This document shows, piece by piece, positions 41,177 through 55,400 of a stretch of DNA of 64,000 nucleotides (position 1 is its first letter; every line of letters starts with the position of its first letter). Made by a program: the position numbers and the translations under genes. The DNA lies in NCBI GenBank assembly GCA_035771175.1, contig CM069608.1:7167419-7231418 (forward strand), given 5' to 3'. The DNA comes from Paratinospora sagittata (lineage: Eukaryota > Streptophyta > Magnoliopsida > Ranunculales > Menispermaceae). The notes below the pieces were generated by a model that was not told the DNA's origin, did not search any database, and worked only from the letters and a program-made list of their open reading frames with translations.

Positions 41177-43999
41177 GTTACGTATGTATGTTCTGATTTC
41201 AATAAGGATAAGTCTTGTGATGCAATCACAATTAAGATATATAAAATATGTGAAAGAGACTATAATTTTTTTCTAAAAAAATAAAAATTAAACTACGTAA
41301 AGGCTTTAAAAGCATTTTTTTTTACTAGAAGCGCTTTTACAAAAAAAAAATACTTTGAGCTTATCCAACTTCTTGAAAAGATAAAACATTATTATTATTA
41401 TTATTTTATCGTAATTTATCTAAAAATAGGTGTTACTAAACACGTCAAAAAATATTTTTAAAGTAAAAATATTTTAAAAAATCTCCCATAAACAAGGTCA
41501 TAATGTCAATTTAAAATAAAATGGGATATTTATTTACTTGTTCTTTTTACTACTTTTTAAATATTTAGTTATATTATTTTTATATAAGTATTTATTAATA
41601 ATAGTTAATTTGAGCCTGAAAGATTCAATTAATACTCACACCAACAAGATTTGACCCAACAACTCTTCAAAACTGTCTCACAGTCAGTTCAGGCGGCCAC
41701 TCTTTGCCAATGAAAAAATTTAAAGAAATTTGATTTCGCTATTTTGGAGTTCCACCTCGAACCTCCGATCGCTCGAACCATCGAACTAATGCCTTGTTGG
41801 CGCACACAGTGATTAATAATATAATAATATTTAACAATGCATATTTAGATCAAGTGAAGTTGAGCTATTGACAACAGATATTCTAAATAAGCTAATATTG
41901 AATTCTTTATTGGCCCATGATACCAAGAGTATATAAAAAAGCTGTTGGCTTGTGTAGGATTTTTGTGGTGTGGGTTTGCTATTTATACATATGATACATT
42001 GTTTATGGTGAAGAGTTCTCAGCTTCTTGCCCTCCCCAAGGGGTACCGTCCCCTCGCCTCGTCTCTAAGATTCTCCCTAATATTCTTAATCATTAAGGTA
42101 TACAAATAATTAACTCTAATTAATAAGTTATTTTGTTGTGTCAACTTGTAATTCAACTACTTTGCTAAGGTCGGTCTGTTGTACTAATCATCCTTCTCTA
42201 TTAAATAAGGGTGTTTTTTTAGCCCCACTTACCAAATTATTTCAATTTATAAGTATATATATATTTATACTATTTATAAAGTCAATATTTCTTATCTACG
42301 GTTTGCCGCTTTTATCATAATTCCAATAATATTATTTTTTTTATCTATTAAAAATTTTAATTTCTAACTTATATTATAAACATTTAAGGGGTATTTTTAA
42401 CCGACATAAAGTCTATAGGTCAAACCCAACATATAGTCAAGATCAATATTAAGATCAAGCCCAAGTCCAGGCCCAATACCTAAAATGTTATAAGGCCCAG
42501 CCCAAGTCCAGTACTATGAGAATTATTGGTGAACAAGTGGTCAAAAGTGGGTGACAAGTGTAAGGTCATAATTTTTTTGAGAGTTTTTAATTAAGTGGTA
42601 AGGATTGAATAAACCTACCATAAACCAACTATAAATACCCCATCAAATAAGAGGTTTAAGCATCAAATAGCAAGTTTTCTCTTGAGTGCTCTTGAGTATT
42701 CTCCTCTCCTTAGCTCTCTTGAAATTCCTTGTATGCTCTGTAGTTGCCATATTAACTGATCTTCCACAACAGAAAAGATTTTCTTGAGTGTTTTCCTCCC
42801 TTTTTCCAACAACAACCTCATCACTTATATAGGTCTCATTCCCTTAACTACACTCATCCTTCACTCACTTCTAGCATACAAGCAACTAGGTGAAAGTCAA
42901 AAGCTTGGTGTACGATTAGGTGGAGATCAACACGTAATGAGGAACACAATTACGCACATACATATGAGTGTAATCCTTTACTTTTTCTTTTATTTTGATT
43001 TATTTATAGCATGTTATATCTTATCTAGTTAGATGGGTGTATGTAAATTACTTTCTTAAATTATTTACATGTTAGTCATTATTGTGATGCATGTATTATG
43101 TTTTTTCATAAAGCTATCATGCACTTTCATTATATCTGATATTCACTTACACCATACTATTTATGCATATACCTTGGTATATGAAATACATGCATCATAC
43201 CATTACCGTCACGACGCCCCTTACGTAGGGTGATGTCACGACCGCACATAGTACTACATATGTCAGTATATGATACACTATCAGCCATCCAATACAAAAT
43301 ACACAATTTACAAAAATTTCAACATACCTCCATTAAATTACTGATTAATACAAGTCTGCATGATTTTCTCAAAATCAACCATTCACAATATATATTCATT
43401 GTGTTTAATCTCATATCATTCATTCACATAATCCTCATATACGAATTTCTCACATTTGAGTTCCTAAACAAGAACCATACCATATACCATTTCCACATTT
43501 ATATCACATTATAAACCAACATCTCATATTCAAAGTCCTTCATATCATAAGTTTATAAACATAAATCATACATCTGTTATCACTTCACTCATTTAAGTGA
43601 TAATATATAAATATGAGATTATAGTTATACCAATCCAAAATAAACCAATATTCCAAATCCCTCAAAACATACATACATTCAAAATATTTTGAAGAGCTCA
43701 CTACTCTTCTGTCGTTGGCCTTGGAATTGGGTGAGCTACAACAAACTCAATAAATATTTCCTGTGTATGGTAATTATATGCATTTAAATAAATATGCAAT
43801 TTCAAAGCATATAAAAAGTTCAACCAAATCATATATGCAACATTCAAATATTATATACATGCTCACAACATAGGTTGAGTTTCGATGCATTTATTTCTAA
43901 AACATGCAAGGTTTTATCATCGAAATCCATAGCCATCTCCCTCTTTCTAAGTAATAGAGCATGTCTCACCGTTATAAGGCCTTTACAAAATTGTCACAG

Positions 44000-46900
44000 T
44001 GTAACGCCCGTATCTTAGGATGATGTCATTTGGACTCGTATACATATGCGTATATGTATTTGATGCTCGACACATGTGGGTTTGAGTGCCTTTGCATGCT
44101 TTTAAGTTGTTTAATATGTGCGTAGAGTTTCAGAATGATCAGAGACCCGTTCGACGTCAAAACATGTCGAAAATGGTGTTTTGGATCAGTGGAGCTCGTT
44201 CCATGAAGAAAGAAATTTTTGTAACAAAAAACGGCTTGATCTCCTAGATCCGTTGTCCGATTGAGCTAAACTTTTTTCAGCTTATTCGTCTCTGATAAAT
44301 CTTCATTATAAACGATGAAGATCTTGATCGGAGTTGTTTACTGTGAGATATAAGACTCCAAGCACTGTTTCACGAATTTGAAGATTTTCTTGCGCAGTTT
44401 TGATCAAATGCTTGGATCTCTTAATTTCACCGATGGATTGAGCTGAAATTTGACCAAAAGGTTGGTAACTGACTCATAAAATTTTTGAACGGTTACGATG
44501 TTAAATTGGCCACTATCGCATGCATTTAGGAAAACATGGCATATCAAATCGTTTAAATTAAAATATTTCAAAAGCACATATGCAACATTCATCAAAATAA
44601 TATACATGCACACAATATATAGTTTCATCAAAAAATTTACCATCTCCCTCCTTCAAGGCAAGAGAGCGGGTCTAACCCTTGTATGACTGTTACAAGGTAG
44701 CCACAGCCTCTCATTACCCAATTCACAGTCAGTTCAAGGATCGCAACCCTTGTTAGGACAAGCCTACTGACAATGAGGTTTCGCAAAACCTCATTCTGGG
44801 TCTAATTCCTAACAAAATGACATTATTATAAGCTCCAAATGATAAAAATCAGTTTGCATGATCAATAAACAATCAATGCATTACATATAAATATAACATG
44901 CATAAAATCAAACATTTTATATGTATACAAGAACCAAATCAAGAAAACTATACTCACAGTACATGACTTTTCAACTTAATTACAATCACCGTCGCTTTCG
45001 AGTCCAGCTCCAATTTAAATCCAACTAATTCAACCTGTCACAACCACTCCATAATTCAATTTCATTTATTCATATCTATTTATATATTTAATTTTTCAAC
45101 TCACTTCAAATCACCAATAATAACGATCAACTTTAAACATATTATACACATTCTGTGACTTGAAATTCCAACTCAATTTAGGACTCATAAGCAGTTGAAG
45201 AAACTACTATCTCATTTCTGTGGTCAATCTAGATATTTCCACAAGAAAGAACAGTGAAAATAGATTTCTAATTCATATTTTCACTAGTTCTGAGTTTTAT
45301 TTTTCTACTGTAACATATATCAATTTTATTAAAAATATAGAACATTCCTAAAACTATTATGTCCACATCGACACGTGTAAAAAATCATTCCTACTACCAT
45401 TCTACTACCTTCAACAGGTATTTTATTAAGATTTTACACGTTCGCGAATGCATCTAAAGTCAATTTTACTCACAAAAATCATATATTTAGCTACTAAAAA
45501 TATCAAAGCATATTCAAAAATCATGATCTTAACATCGAAACGTCCGGAATTCAGTTATCTACGATTCTATGATCTCAAACCCGAGTTTAATTGGATTCTA
45601 ATTCTATTTTATTCACTAGATATGATCACAGTGCTATTCACTGTTCACATTGTCACTATTCATTGGAAATATGTAAATTTTTACTAAAATTGTCAAACGG
45701 TCTCCAAAAATCATGAAATTAGCATCGATGGACTCGCAACAGTGCATTCTACCATTCTATAGCCTTCAACTGGAGTTTCATCAGGTTTTAAATGATTCAA
45801 ACGGTCTCCAATATAAACTCTAACTTCCAACAAACTTCCAACAGCCATAAAAATTTCAAATGAACAAATAAACGAGATCGAACCACATATTCGGGGCTCC
45901 TACAGTCTATGGAGTGTTTTTTCTCATAGCTAAAATTACTCCGCTATCGTTACATCTAGCTTAGATATTAATTTCACAAAGAAATAGAGTGAAAATCACT
46001 TACCGCGGGTCCCGATTTGACGCGAATCCTGCGTTTCCCCTTCGTTCTTTCCTTTCTCTTTCTTTCTTCTCTCTTTTCGTTGTTCTTCTTTCTTCTCTGC
46101 AACTTCTTTTTCTATTCTTTTTTTCTTTTTTTCTTTCCTTTTTTTTAAACAAAATCAAATTTACTATGATCTCATGCTCCTAGGCTCCCCTTACCAACTC
46201 CTCCATCAAATTTCATTGAATTCAACTCATCTTATTTATATAATTCATTTAATAATTCAATTTCAATCTACACCATTTTCTTAATTTAATTTATAACTCA
46301 ATTCACTTATTTCACATGTATTCATATACACACATGCATTAAATCATACTATTCATTAAGTCATTAAATCATACTCCAATCCACATATTTAATTAACCAA
46401 CCCCATAAATTAATCAATTTAATTCAACTCCATTTTTTAACTTGTAAGCACCTATATAGGATGATCCCATATGTATCATCTTCATTTCATAATTTTATTT
46501 ATTTACTAATCATACACGCATATGGATGGCTCCTACGTATAAAATATGTGTATTATACATCTCGATATACGTGTAATTTAACATATGTATTTAATTAAAA
46601 CTACGGGGTGTTACATATGCTATGTATTGGCTTGAATTGAAAATTTTGACCAAGACTTAGTCAATTGATTAAATTGACATAAAATTAGTCTAATTGACCC
46701 TAAGTATGATTGAATGCCTAGTATTATAGCGGTTGGATCATGGGGATCAACCTATTGCATTCAATTTGGGTTAAATGTGGGTTAATATAGTATTAAATAG
46801 TTAAATTGAGCAATATGAGATTGGCTCATGTGTTAGACTATTTTAGAATCTTAATTGGCTTTTAGTTTGGGTTTAAACATGGTGGTTTAGCATACTTTAA

Positions 46901-48057
46901 GGCTGATTTTCAGTTTTGGGAAACCATGTTATTTCAGAATCTTGTGGTTGATCTATATAACACAAATAGTCAATTGGAGGTTGTAGTGCTTGGGGTGATT
47001 TGTGCATCCAAGTGCTTTCTTTGATTGGATTGGAATTGGAGTGGCTAAGTCTAGCCAATCAAGTTGTGAGTGTTTCTTTTACTTGTGAATTCTATGTGGC
47101 ATTGTAGTATAAAATGTTTTAAATACTTGTATAACGTAGTATGCATGATTTATTGAATTCATGAGCTGTATTTGAGCATAGTCAGTTGGGAAAGCAGTTG
47201 AGTTATGTGCATTCCCTAAGCTTGGGATTTCTTATGGAATTCCATTGGGCCAACCGAAAATCCTCAATTGTGGACCTTACAAAGGATTTCTATGGGTTGT
47301 GTATGCTAGGATTCGCCTAGACATGATACTTGTCTTTGTGGGCAAATCCTATGGTTCATACAATCCATAGGAATTCTGATAGATACATGTAAAAAGTCGA
47401 TCGGGGATGGATTTCGCGCACACATGGCCCTTGTATTGATTTTTACTCAGGAGGTGTTAGGTTGCATATGGATGTTAATAAAATGGTATGCATTGTCTTG
47501 TTTATGGCATGATACATTATATTGTCATGTATGTAATATTGCTTACACCCATAATTATTTAAATGGTTTTAATGATTCTTGTCATGTTTTACTTAAATGC
47601 ATATATATGTTGTCACTTGTATAGAACATTCACTGAGTTTGTTGTAGCTCACCCCTCATCCTTATCTTTTCAGGATCTGATAAGAAGGGGAAAGGGAAAG
47701 CTTAGCTGTGAAGCGTTCCTGTACCGTTGTTGACGTAGGTATTTAAAACTTTTTCGCAATTTATTTTGATAAATTGTACTATGTAACACCTAATGATTAT
47801 ACTTAACATTTAGATGTGTTTGTATTTATGGTTAAGTATATTATGTACTTTTGAACACTGGACTTGGAGAAAAAAAATTTGGTTGTCATTTTGGATATGT
47901 TTTATATGATGATCTTATATTATGTCCATGTGTTTACTGTTGTGTATTTGAGATTATGGTTTCTGTTAGAAGGCTTATCGGGACGCCGTGTATGTCAAGG
48001 GAGGATATACGCGGGGTTTCGTGCCGGTCATGACGTCACAAATAGTGGATCGTGACA
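44000..48057 (+). mobile_element. Nested plus-strand LTR, copy 1 (with further insertion and deletion)
   Basis: It starts TGTAACGCCCGTATC at 44000 and ends CGTGACA at 48057. CACAG at 43995-43999 and CACAA at 48058-48062 are the likely 5-base target duplication. The centre (44504-46617) is replaced by a piece of another minus-strand LTR ending GGGGTGTTACA at 46615. About 740 bases present in copy 2 are missing. No internal coding region is attached, so it is a solo LTR. Confidence 0.65.
44504..46617 (-). mobile_element. Additional minus-strand gypsy LTR fragment inside the nested LTR
   Basis: It ends (plus strand) with ACGGGGTGTTACA at 46603-46615, the TGTAACACCCC start of a minus-strand LTR. 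It contains CAAGGTAGCCACAGCCTCTC (from 44693), also present around the nested insertion in copy 2, and a CT-rich tract at 46030-46145. It is absent from copy 2, so it was gained in copy 1 or lost from copy 2 by recombination. Confidence 0.55.
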
Positions 48058-49409
48058 CACAACCTCTTATTACTCAATTTCAATATCATTCAAGGATATA
48101 AAATCCTAGTTCCCAACAGAATGAACCTATGTTAATGACTTGCCTTCGTAAGTCTAACATGCACCATTTTTCCAAAACATTTCATCAATAATCGTATAAT
48201 ACTATAAACAGTTCAATTCATAAAACATGCTCGCATTCAAAATCATTTCATATATACAATGTCATACAAGAAACCAATACAAGGAGAATACCCACAATGG
48301 TTTGCACCATACTTTCTAACCCAATATATTCTTACACCATTCCAGCACAACAGCTCACTTGTACTCCTACCTTAAGTCATCGATTTCCCATGTTCAAAAT
48401 ACCATTCACTGCAATTTACCATTACCAAGAATCCTTCATCAATATCCCTCAATAATTCACATTAAACACACACAATTTTCACCATTCACCAACACATTTG
48501 CACATTTCCAGCACAAGTTGTTCACAATGGGTTTCGCCCAATTTCAGATTTCAATCTCTGCAACATTTCTCATTCAAACCCATTCTCAATCATACAAATT
48601 CAGACACTCAGATTCATAATCATCCAACTAAACTCAACAAAACACCATTGTAGGAGCTCCAAACCCTCATCTACTTCAACAGCTGGGGTGGAACCATTTC
48701 ACCATTAAAACACATCATTTAAACACAATTTCAAACCCAAATTACGTACTAAACAACAATCAAACACTTACCATTCCATTTCACCTCGAAATCACCACAA
48801 TCCAACATCAAACCCACGTCTTCAAACACATAATCTAACCATTGAAACCCAACCAAAATCAGATATGATGAACAACTCATCAAGGGGAGTTCAAAACTGG
48901 AAATTTCAGTTCAAAAGACCAAGATTTTACCTTAGATTCAAGCCTCCAAACCCTTTCCTTTCTTCTTCCTTTCGTTCCTCTGTTCTTCCTCTTTCTTTCC
49001 TCAAGTCCAGCAACTCAAAATGTGCAAGAAAATTCGAGAAAGTCCCACTTAAATTCGTACAACCGCCTCACTGACCAAATTAAAAAAAATTTGTCAGGTG
49101 GTGAGAAGCGCCCTTCTCCCTGCTCAGAAATATAACTTTTCACCCTGAACCCGTGAGAAGCGCGCTTCTCCTCATTGGGAGCGCGTTTCTCTGAACATAC
49201 TGAAAAATCACTTCTCAGTTTTGACACAGAAGCTCGCTTCTCTCCCTTGGGAGCATGCTTCTTACGTTCCTAATTTGAAATTTCACTAAGTATTTGGCAT
49301 TCAATGACATGGTTAACATTATAGAGTACCAATGACCCAACTATACATGTAATCTCATCATTCTTAAGCCCATATACATATGTATATGTTCTGATTTCAT
49401 ATGTATATG

Positions 49410-52400
49410 TTACGTATGTATGTATGTATGTATGTATGTATGTATGTTCTGATTTCAATAAGGATAAGTCTTGTGATGCAATCATAATTAAGATATATAA
49501 AATATGTGAAAGAGACTATAATTTTTTTTTTCAAAAATAAAAGTTAAACTACATAAAGGCTTTAAAAGCATTTTTTACAAGAAGTCCTTTTACGAAAAAA
49601 ATACTTTGAGCTTAGTCCAACTTCTTGAAAAGGTCAAAAATTATTATTATTATTATTTTATCCTAGTTTATTTAAAAGCAGGTATTACTAAATACGTTTT
49701 TAAAGTAAAAATACTATAAAAAAATCTTTCATAAACAAGGTCATAATGTCAATTTAAAATAAAATGGGATATTTATGTACTTGTTCTTTTTACTACTTTT
49801 TAAATATTTAGTTCTATTATTTCTATATAAGTATTTATTAATAATAGTTAATTTGAGCCCGCAAAACTCAATTAATACTCACACCAACAAGACTTGACCC
49901 GACAACTCTTTAAAACTGTCTTACAGTTAGTCCACGCGGCCACTCTACGCTAATGAAAAAATTCAAAGAAATTTGGTTTCACTATTTCGAAGTTCCACCT
50001 TAAACCTCCGACCCCGAATAATAGACCAGTCGCTCGAACCATCGAACTAATGTCTTGTTGGCGCACACAATGATTAATAATATAATAATATTTAACAATG
50101 CAATATTTAGATCAAGTGAAGTTGAGCTATTGACACCAGATATTCTAAAATAAGCTAATATTGAATTCTTAATTGGCCCATGATACCAAGAATATATAAA
50201 AAAGCTGTTGGCTTGTTTAGGATTTTTCTGGTGTGCGTTTGCTATTTAGGATTTTTCTGGTGTGCGTTTGCTATTTATACATATGATACATTGTTTATGG
50301 TGAAGAGTTCTCAGCTTCTTGCCCTTCCCAAGGGGTACCGTCCCCTCGCCTCGTCTCTAATATTCTCCCTAATATTCTTAATCGTTAAGGTATACAAATA
50401 ATTAACTCTAATTAATAAGTTATTTTGTTGTGTCAACTTGTAATTCAACTACTTTGCTAAGGTCGGTCTGTTGTACTAATCATCCTTCTCTATTAAATAA
50501 GGGTGTTTTTTAGCCCCACTTACCAAATTATTTAAATTCATAAGTATATATATTTATACTATTTATAAAGTCAATATTTTTTATCGATGGTTTGCCGCTT
50601 TTATCATAATTTCAATAATATATTTTTTTTTATCTATTAAAAATTTTAATTTCTAACTTATATTATAAATATTTAAGGGGTATTTTTAACCGACATAAAA
50701 TCCAAAGGTCAAACCTAACATAAAGTCAAGATCAATATTAAGATCAAGTCCAAGTCCAAGCCCAACACCTAAAATGTTATAAAGCCCAAAGCCTAAGTCC
50801 AGTACTATAAAAATTATTGGTGAGCAAGTGGTCAAAAGTGGGTAACAAGTGTAAGGCATAATTTTTTTGAGAGTTTTTAATTAAGTGGTGAGGATTGAAT
50901 AAACCAAGCATAAACCAATTATAAATACCCCATCAAATGAGAGGTTTGAGCATCAAATAGCAAGTTTTCTCTTGAGTGCTCTTGAGTATTCTCCTCTCCT
51001 TAGCTCTATTGAAATTCCTTGTATGCTCTGTGGTTGCCGTATTAACTGATCTTCCACAACAGAAAAGATTTTCTTGAGTGTTCTCCTCCCTTCTTCCAAC
51101 AACAACCCCATGACTTACATAGGTCTCATTCCCTTAACTACACTCATCCTCCACTCACTTCTAGCATACAAGCAACTAAGTGAAGGTCAAGAGCTTGGTG
51201 TATGATTAGGTGGAGATCAACACGTACCAAGGAATACGAATTACGCACATACATGTGGGTGTGATCCTTTACTTTTTCCTTTATTCTAATTTATTTCTAG
51301 CATGTTATATCTTATCTAGTTAGAAGGGTCTATGTGAATTAACTTCTTAAATTATTTACATGTTAGTCATTATTGGAATGCATGTATTATGTCTTTTCAT
51401 AAAGTTATGATGCACTTTCATTATATCTGATATTCACTTACACTATACCATTTATGCATATACCTTGGTATATGAAATACATGCGTCATACCATTACCGT
51501 CACGACGCCCCTTACGTAGGGTAACGTCATAACTGACACAGAGTACTACATACGTCATCCACAGGCGTATATGATACACTGTTAGCCATCCAATACAAAA
51601 TACACAATTTACAAAAAATTCAACATAACCTCCCTTAAATTACTGATTAATACAAGTCCAATGCTACACGATTTTCTCAAAATCAACCATTCACAATATA
51701 TATTCATTCTGTTTAATCTCATATCATTTATTCACATAATCTTCATATACGAATTTCTCACATCTGAGTTCCTAAATAGGAACCATACCATTTATCATTT
51801 CCACATTTATATCACATTATAAACCAACATCTCATATTCAAAGTCCTTCATATCATAAGTTTATAAACATAAATCAGACACTTGTTATCACTTCACTCAT
51901 CTAAGTGATAATATATAAATATGAGATTATAGTCATACCAATCCAAAATAAACCAATATTCTAAATCCCTCAAAACATACATACATTCAAAATATTTTGA
52001 AGAGGTCACAACTCTTCTGTCGCTGGCCTTTCCCTTTGTCTTTACCTGAAATATTTGAGGGAATTGGGTGAGCTACAACAAGCTCAGTAAATATTTTTTG
52101 TGTATGGTAATTATATGCATTTAAATAAATATGCAATTTCAAACCATATAAAAAGTTCAACCAAATCATATATGCAGCATTCGAATATTATATACATGCT
52201 CACAACATAGGTTGAGTTTTCATGCATTTATTTCTAAAACATGCAAGGTTTTATCATCGAAATCCATAGCCATCTCCCTCATTCTAAGTAATAGAGCAGG
52301 TCTCACCGTTATAAGACATTTACAAGGTAGCCACAGTGTAATGCCCGTACCTTAGGATGACGTCATTTTGACCCGTATACGTATGCGTATACATATTTGA

Positions 52401-55400
52401 TGCTCGACACGTGTTGGTTCGAGTGTCTTTGCATGCTTTTAAGTTGTTTAATGTATGCGTAAAGTTTCGGAATGATCGGAGACTCGTTCGACGTCGAAAC
52501 ATGTCGAAAATGGTGTTTTGGATCAATTGAGCTCGCTCTATGAAGGAAGAAATTTCTGTAATCGACAATGGCTTGATCTCCTAGATCCGTGGTCCGATTG
52601 AGCTAAAATTTTGTCAGCTTATTCGTCTCTGATAGATCTTCATTTTAAATGGTGAAGACCTTGATCAGAGTTGTTTACTGTGAGATATAAGACTTCAAAC
52701 ACTATTTCATGGATTTACGGATTTTCTTGTGCAGTTTTGATCAAACGGTTGGATCTCTTAATTTCAGAGAGGATTGAGTTGAATCTTTACCAAAAGGTTG
52801 GTAACTGACTCATAAACATTTTGAACGGTTAACCTCTATATAAGTCATTGAGACGTGATTTCTCTCATTTTTCACTTCCAAAAGAGGCTAAGGAGCTTGG
52901 ACAAGAGGAAAAGAAGGAGAGAGGAGAAAGGAGAGAAAAAGCTAGGGTTTTGGTGCTTTCATGCCCAAAATCCCTCCAAGGTATATCATTTTCTCTCAAT
53001 TTCTTCATTCTATCTCTTTAGCATCTGAATACAAGCTTTATTTTGACCTAGGGTTTGTATGAATCCTGAAATTTAAGGGAGTGGTGGAAAACCAATGTTG
53101 GACTTAGGTCTTGAATTTGAGATATGTTAATCTAGAGGATGTTGGGAGTCCATAAATGGTGAAACCCCCAATTTCTAATAAGAAATTGGAGGGGTTATAT
53201 GGATTTGGCCTAAACTAGGATTTTGGACTTAGGGTTTCCTATTCAATTTGCATGTGATTTATGTGGATTAGATGGGTAAATGTAGACGTATGGAACTCCA
53301 ATTTACTGATCTTGATTAGTGGATAACCCTAGTGTAGTGTGATTTTGGTCTAGGCCACGCAATTTGAGAAATTGTCATGTAATTTGGGGATTTGCTCAAA
53401 TTAGGGCTTTTGACCTTTACCAAGTCAATTGATTAAATTGACTTGGGAATTGTCTAATTGGACTCAAATTGAATGAAATTATGGGTTTAGAATGGTTGGA
53501 CATGTGTTAGAATTGAATGACCTAGTTTAATTTGGCTCTATGCCTATTGTAGAGATTTTTCTCCAAATTAGGGCATATGCTATGTATTGGCTTGAATTGG
53601 GATTCTGACCAAGACTTGGTTAATTGATTAAATGGACATGAAATTAGTCTAATTGACCCTAAGTATGATTGAATGCCTAATTTTATAGTGGTTAGATCAT
53701 GGGGATCAACCTATTGCATTCAATTTGGGTTAAATGTGGGTTAATGTAGTATTAAATAGTTAAATTGAGCAATATGAGATAGGCTTATATGTTAGACTAT
53801 TTTAGAATCTTAATTGGCTTTTGCTTTGGGTTTAAACATGGTGGTTTAACATACTTTAAGGCTGATGTTCAGTTTTGGTACACCATGTTATTTCAAGATC
53901 TTGTGGTTTATCTATATAACCCAAATAATCAATTGGAGGTTGTGGTGCTTGGGGTGATTTGTGCATCCAAGTGCTTTCTTTGGTTGGATTGGAATTAGAT
54001 TGGCTAAGTCTAGCCAATCAAGTTGTGAGTGTTTCTTTTATTTGTGAATTCTATATGTGGCATTGTAGTATAAAATGTTTTAAATGCTTGTATAACGTAG
54101 TATGCATGATTTATTGAATTCATGAACTGTATTTGAGCATAATCAGTTGGGAAAGCGATTGAGTTATGTGCATTCCCTAAGCTTGGGATCTCTTATGGAA
54201 TTCCATTGGGCCGACCGAGAATCCTCAATTGTGGACCTTACAAAGGATTTATATGGGTTGTGTATGTTAGGATTCGCCTAGACATGGTACTTGTCTTGGT
54301 GGGCAAATCCTATAGTTCATACAATCCATAGGAATTCTGATAGATGCGGGTAAGAAGTCGATCGGGCATGGGTTTCGCGCACACATGGCTCTTGTATTGA
54401 TTCTTACTCAGGACGTGCTAGGTTGCATATGCATGTTTATAAAATGGTATGTATTGTCTTGTTTATGGCATGATGCATTATATTGGCATGTATGTAATAT
54501 TGCTTACACCCATGATTATTTAAATGGTTTTAATGATTCTTCGCATGTTTTACTAAATGCATATATATGTTGTCACTTGTATAGAACATTCACTGAGCTT
54601 GTTATAGCTCACACCCCTCATCTTTATCTTTTCAGGATCTGATAAGAAGGGGAAAGGAAAAGCTTAGCCGCGAAGCGTTCCCGTACTATTGTTGACGTAG
54701 GTGTTTAGTACTTTTCCGCAATTTATTTTGATAAATTGTATTATGTAACACCTAATGATTATACTTAACATTTAGATGTGTTTGTACTTATGGTTAAGTA
54801 TATTATGTACTTTTGAACACTGGACTTGGAGAAAAAAAATTTGGTTGTCATTTTGGATATGCTTTATATGATGATCTTATATTATGTCCATGTGTTTACT
54901 GTTGTGTATTTGGGATTATGGTTTGTGTTAGAAGGCTTATCGAAACGTTGTGTATGTCAAGAGAGGATATACGCAGGGTTCTGTGCCGGTCATGACGTCA
55001 CAGATAGTGGGTCGTGACACAGCCTCTTATTACTCAATTTCAATATCATTCAAGGATAGAAAATCCTAGTTAGGACGGTCCAACTGCACAGTGAGGTTAC
55101 ATATAACTCTCACCCGAGGCTAATTTCCAACAGAATGAACCCATGTTAATGACTTGCCTTCACAAGTCTAACATGCACCATTTTTCCAAAACATTTCATG
55201 AATAATCGTCTAATACTATAAACAGTTCAATTCATGAAACATGCTCGCATTTAAAATCATTTCATATATACAATGTCATACAAGAAACCAATACAAAGAG
55301 AATACTCATAATGGTTTGCACCATACTTTCTAACCCAATATATTCTTACACCATTCCAGCACAACAACTCACTTGTACTCATCCCTTAAGTCATCGATTT

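Larger units (their letters stand above)
41177..49388. repeat. Tandem duplication, copy 1 (about 8.2 kb)
   Basis: It begins GTTACGTATGTATGTTCTG and ends CATATACATATGTATATG. Almost all of it, except 44504-46617, aligns collinearly with 49410-56425. It contains spacer with a TATA-like site (CTATAAATACC near 42650), a minus-strand gypsy LTR (from 43234), and a nested plus-strand LTR (44000-48057). The minus-strand LTR then continues to the truncation point at 49388. Confidence 0.85.
43234..49388 (-). mobile_element. Ty3/gypsy LTR, minus strand, copy 1 (interrupted and truncated)
   Basis: On the plus strand the LTR begins TGTCACGACC at 43234 (its 3' end) and runs to 43999. It resumes after the nested plus-strand LTR at 48058 and is cut at 49388 by the duplication junction. 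Comparison with copy 2 shows the missing end would reach GGGGTGTTACA. It has a CT-rich tract near 48960 and repeated AGAAGCGC motifs at 49100-49260. Confidence 0.65.

Noticed and set aside
42640..42800. TATA box and CT-rich leader (also 50920-51080) suggesting a gene or LTR promoter
   Set aside because: No coding sequence follows and no LTR ends could be fixed; recorded only as part of the duplicated unit.
45989..46183. Ser/Phe/Leu-rich frame (64 codons)
   Set aside because: Encoded by the CT-rich tract of an LTR; similar tracts recur at 48960 and 55975.
50180..50401. 73-codon frame with a hydrophobic start and LPKGYRPLASS
   Set aside because: The equivalent frame in copy 1 (about 41920-42110) is broken, and both lie in duplicated spacer; no family recognised.
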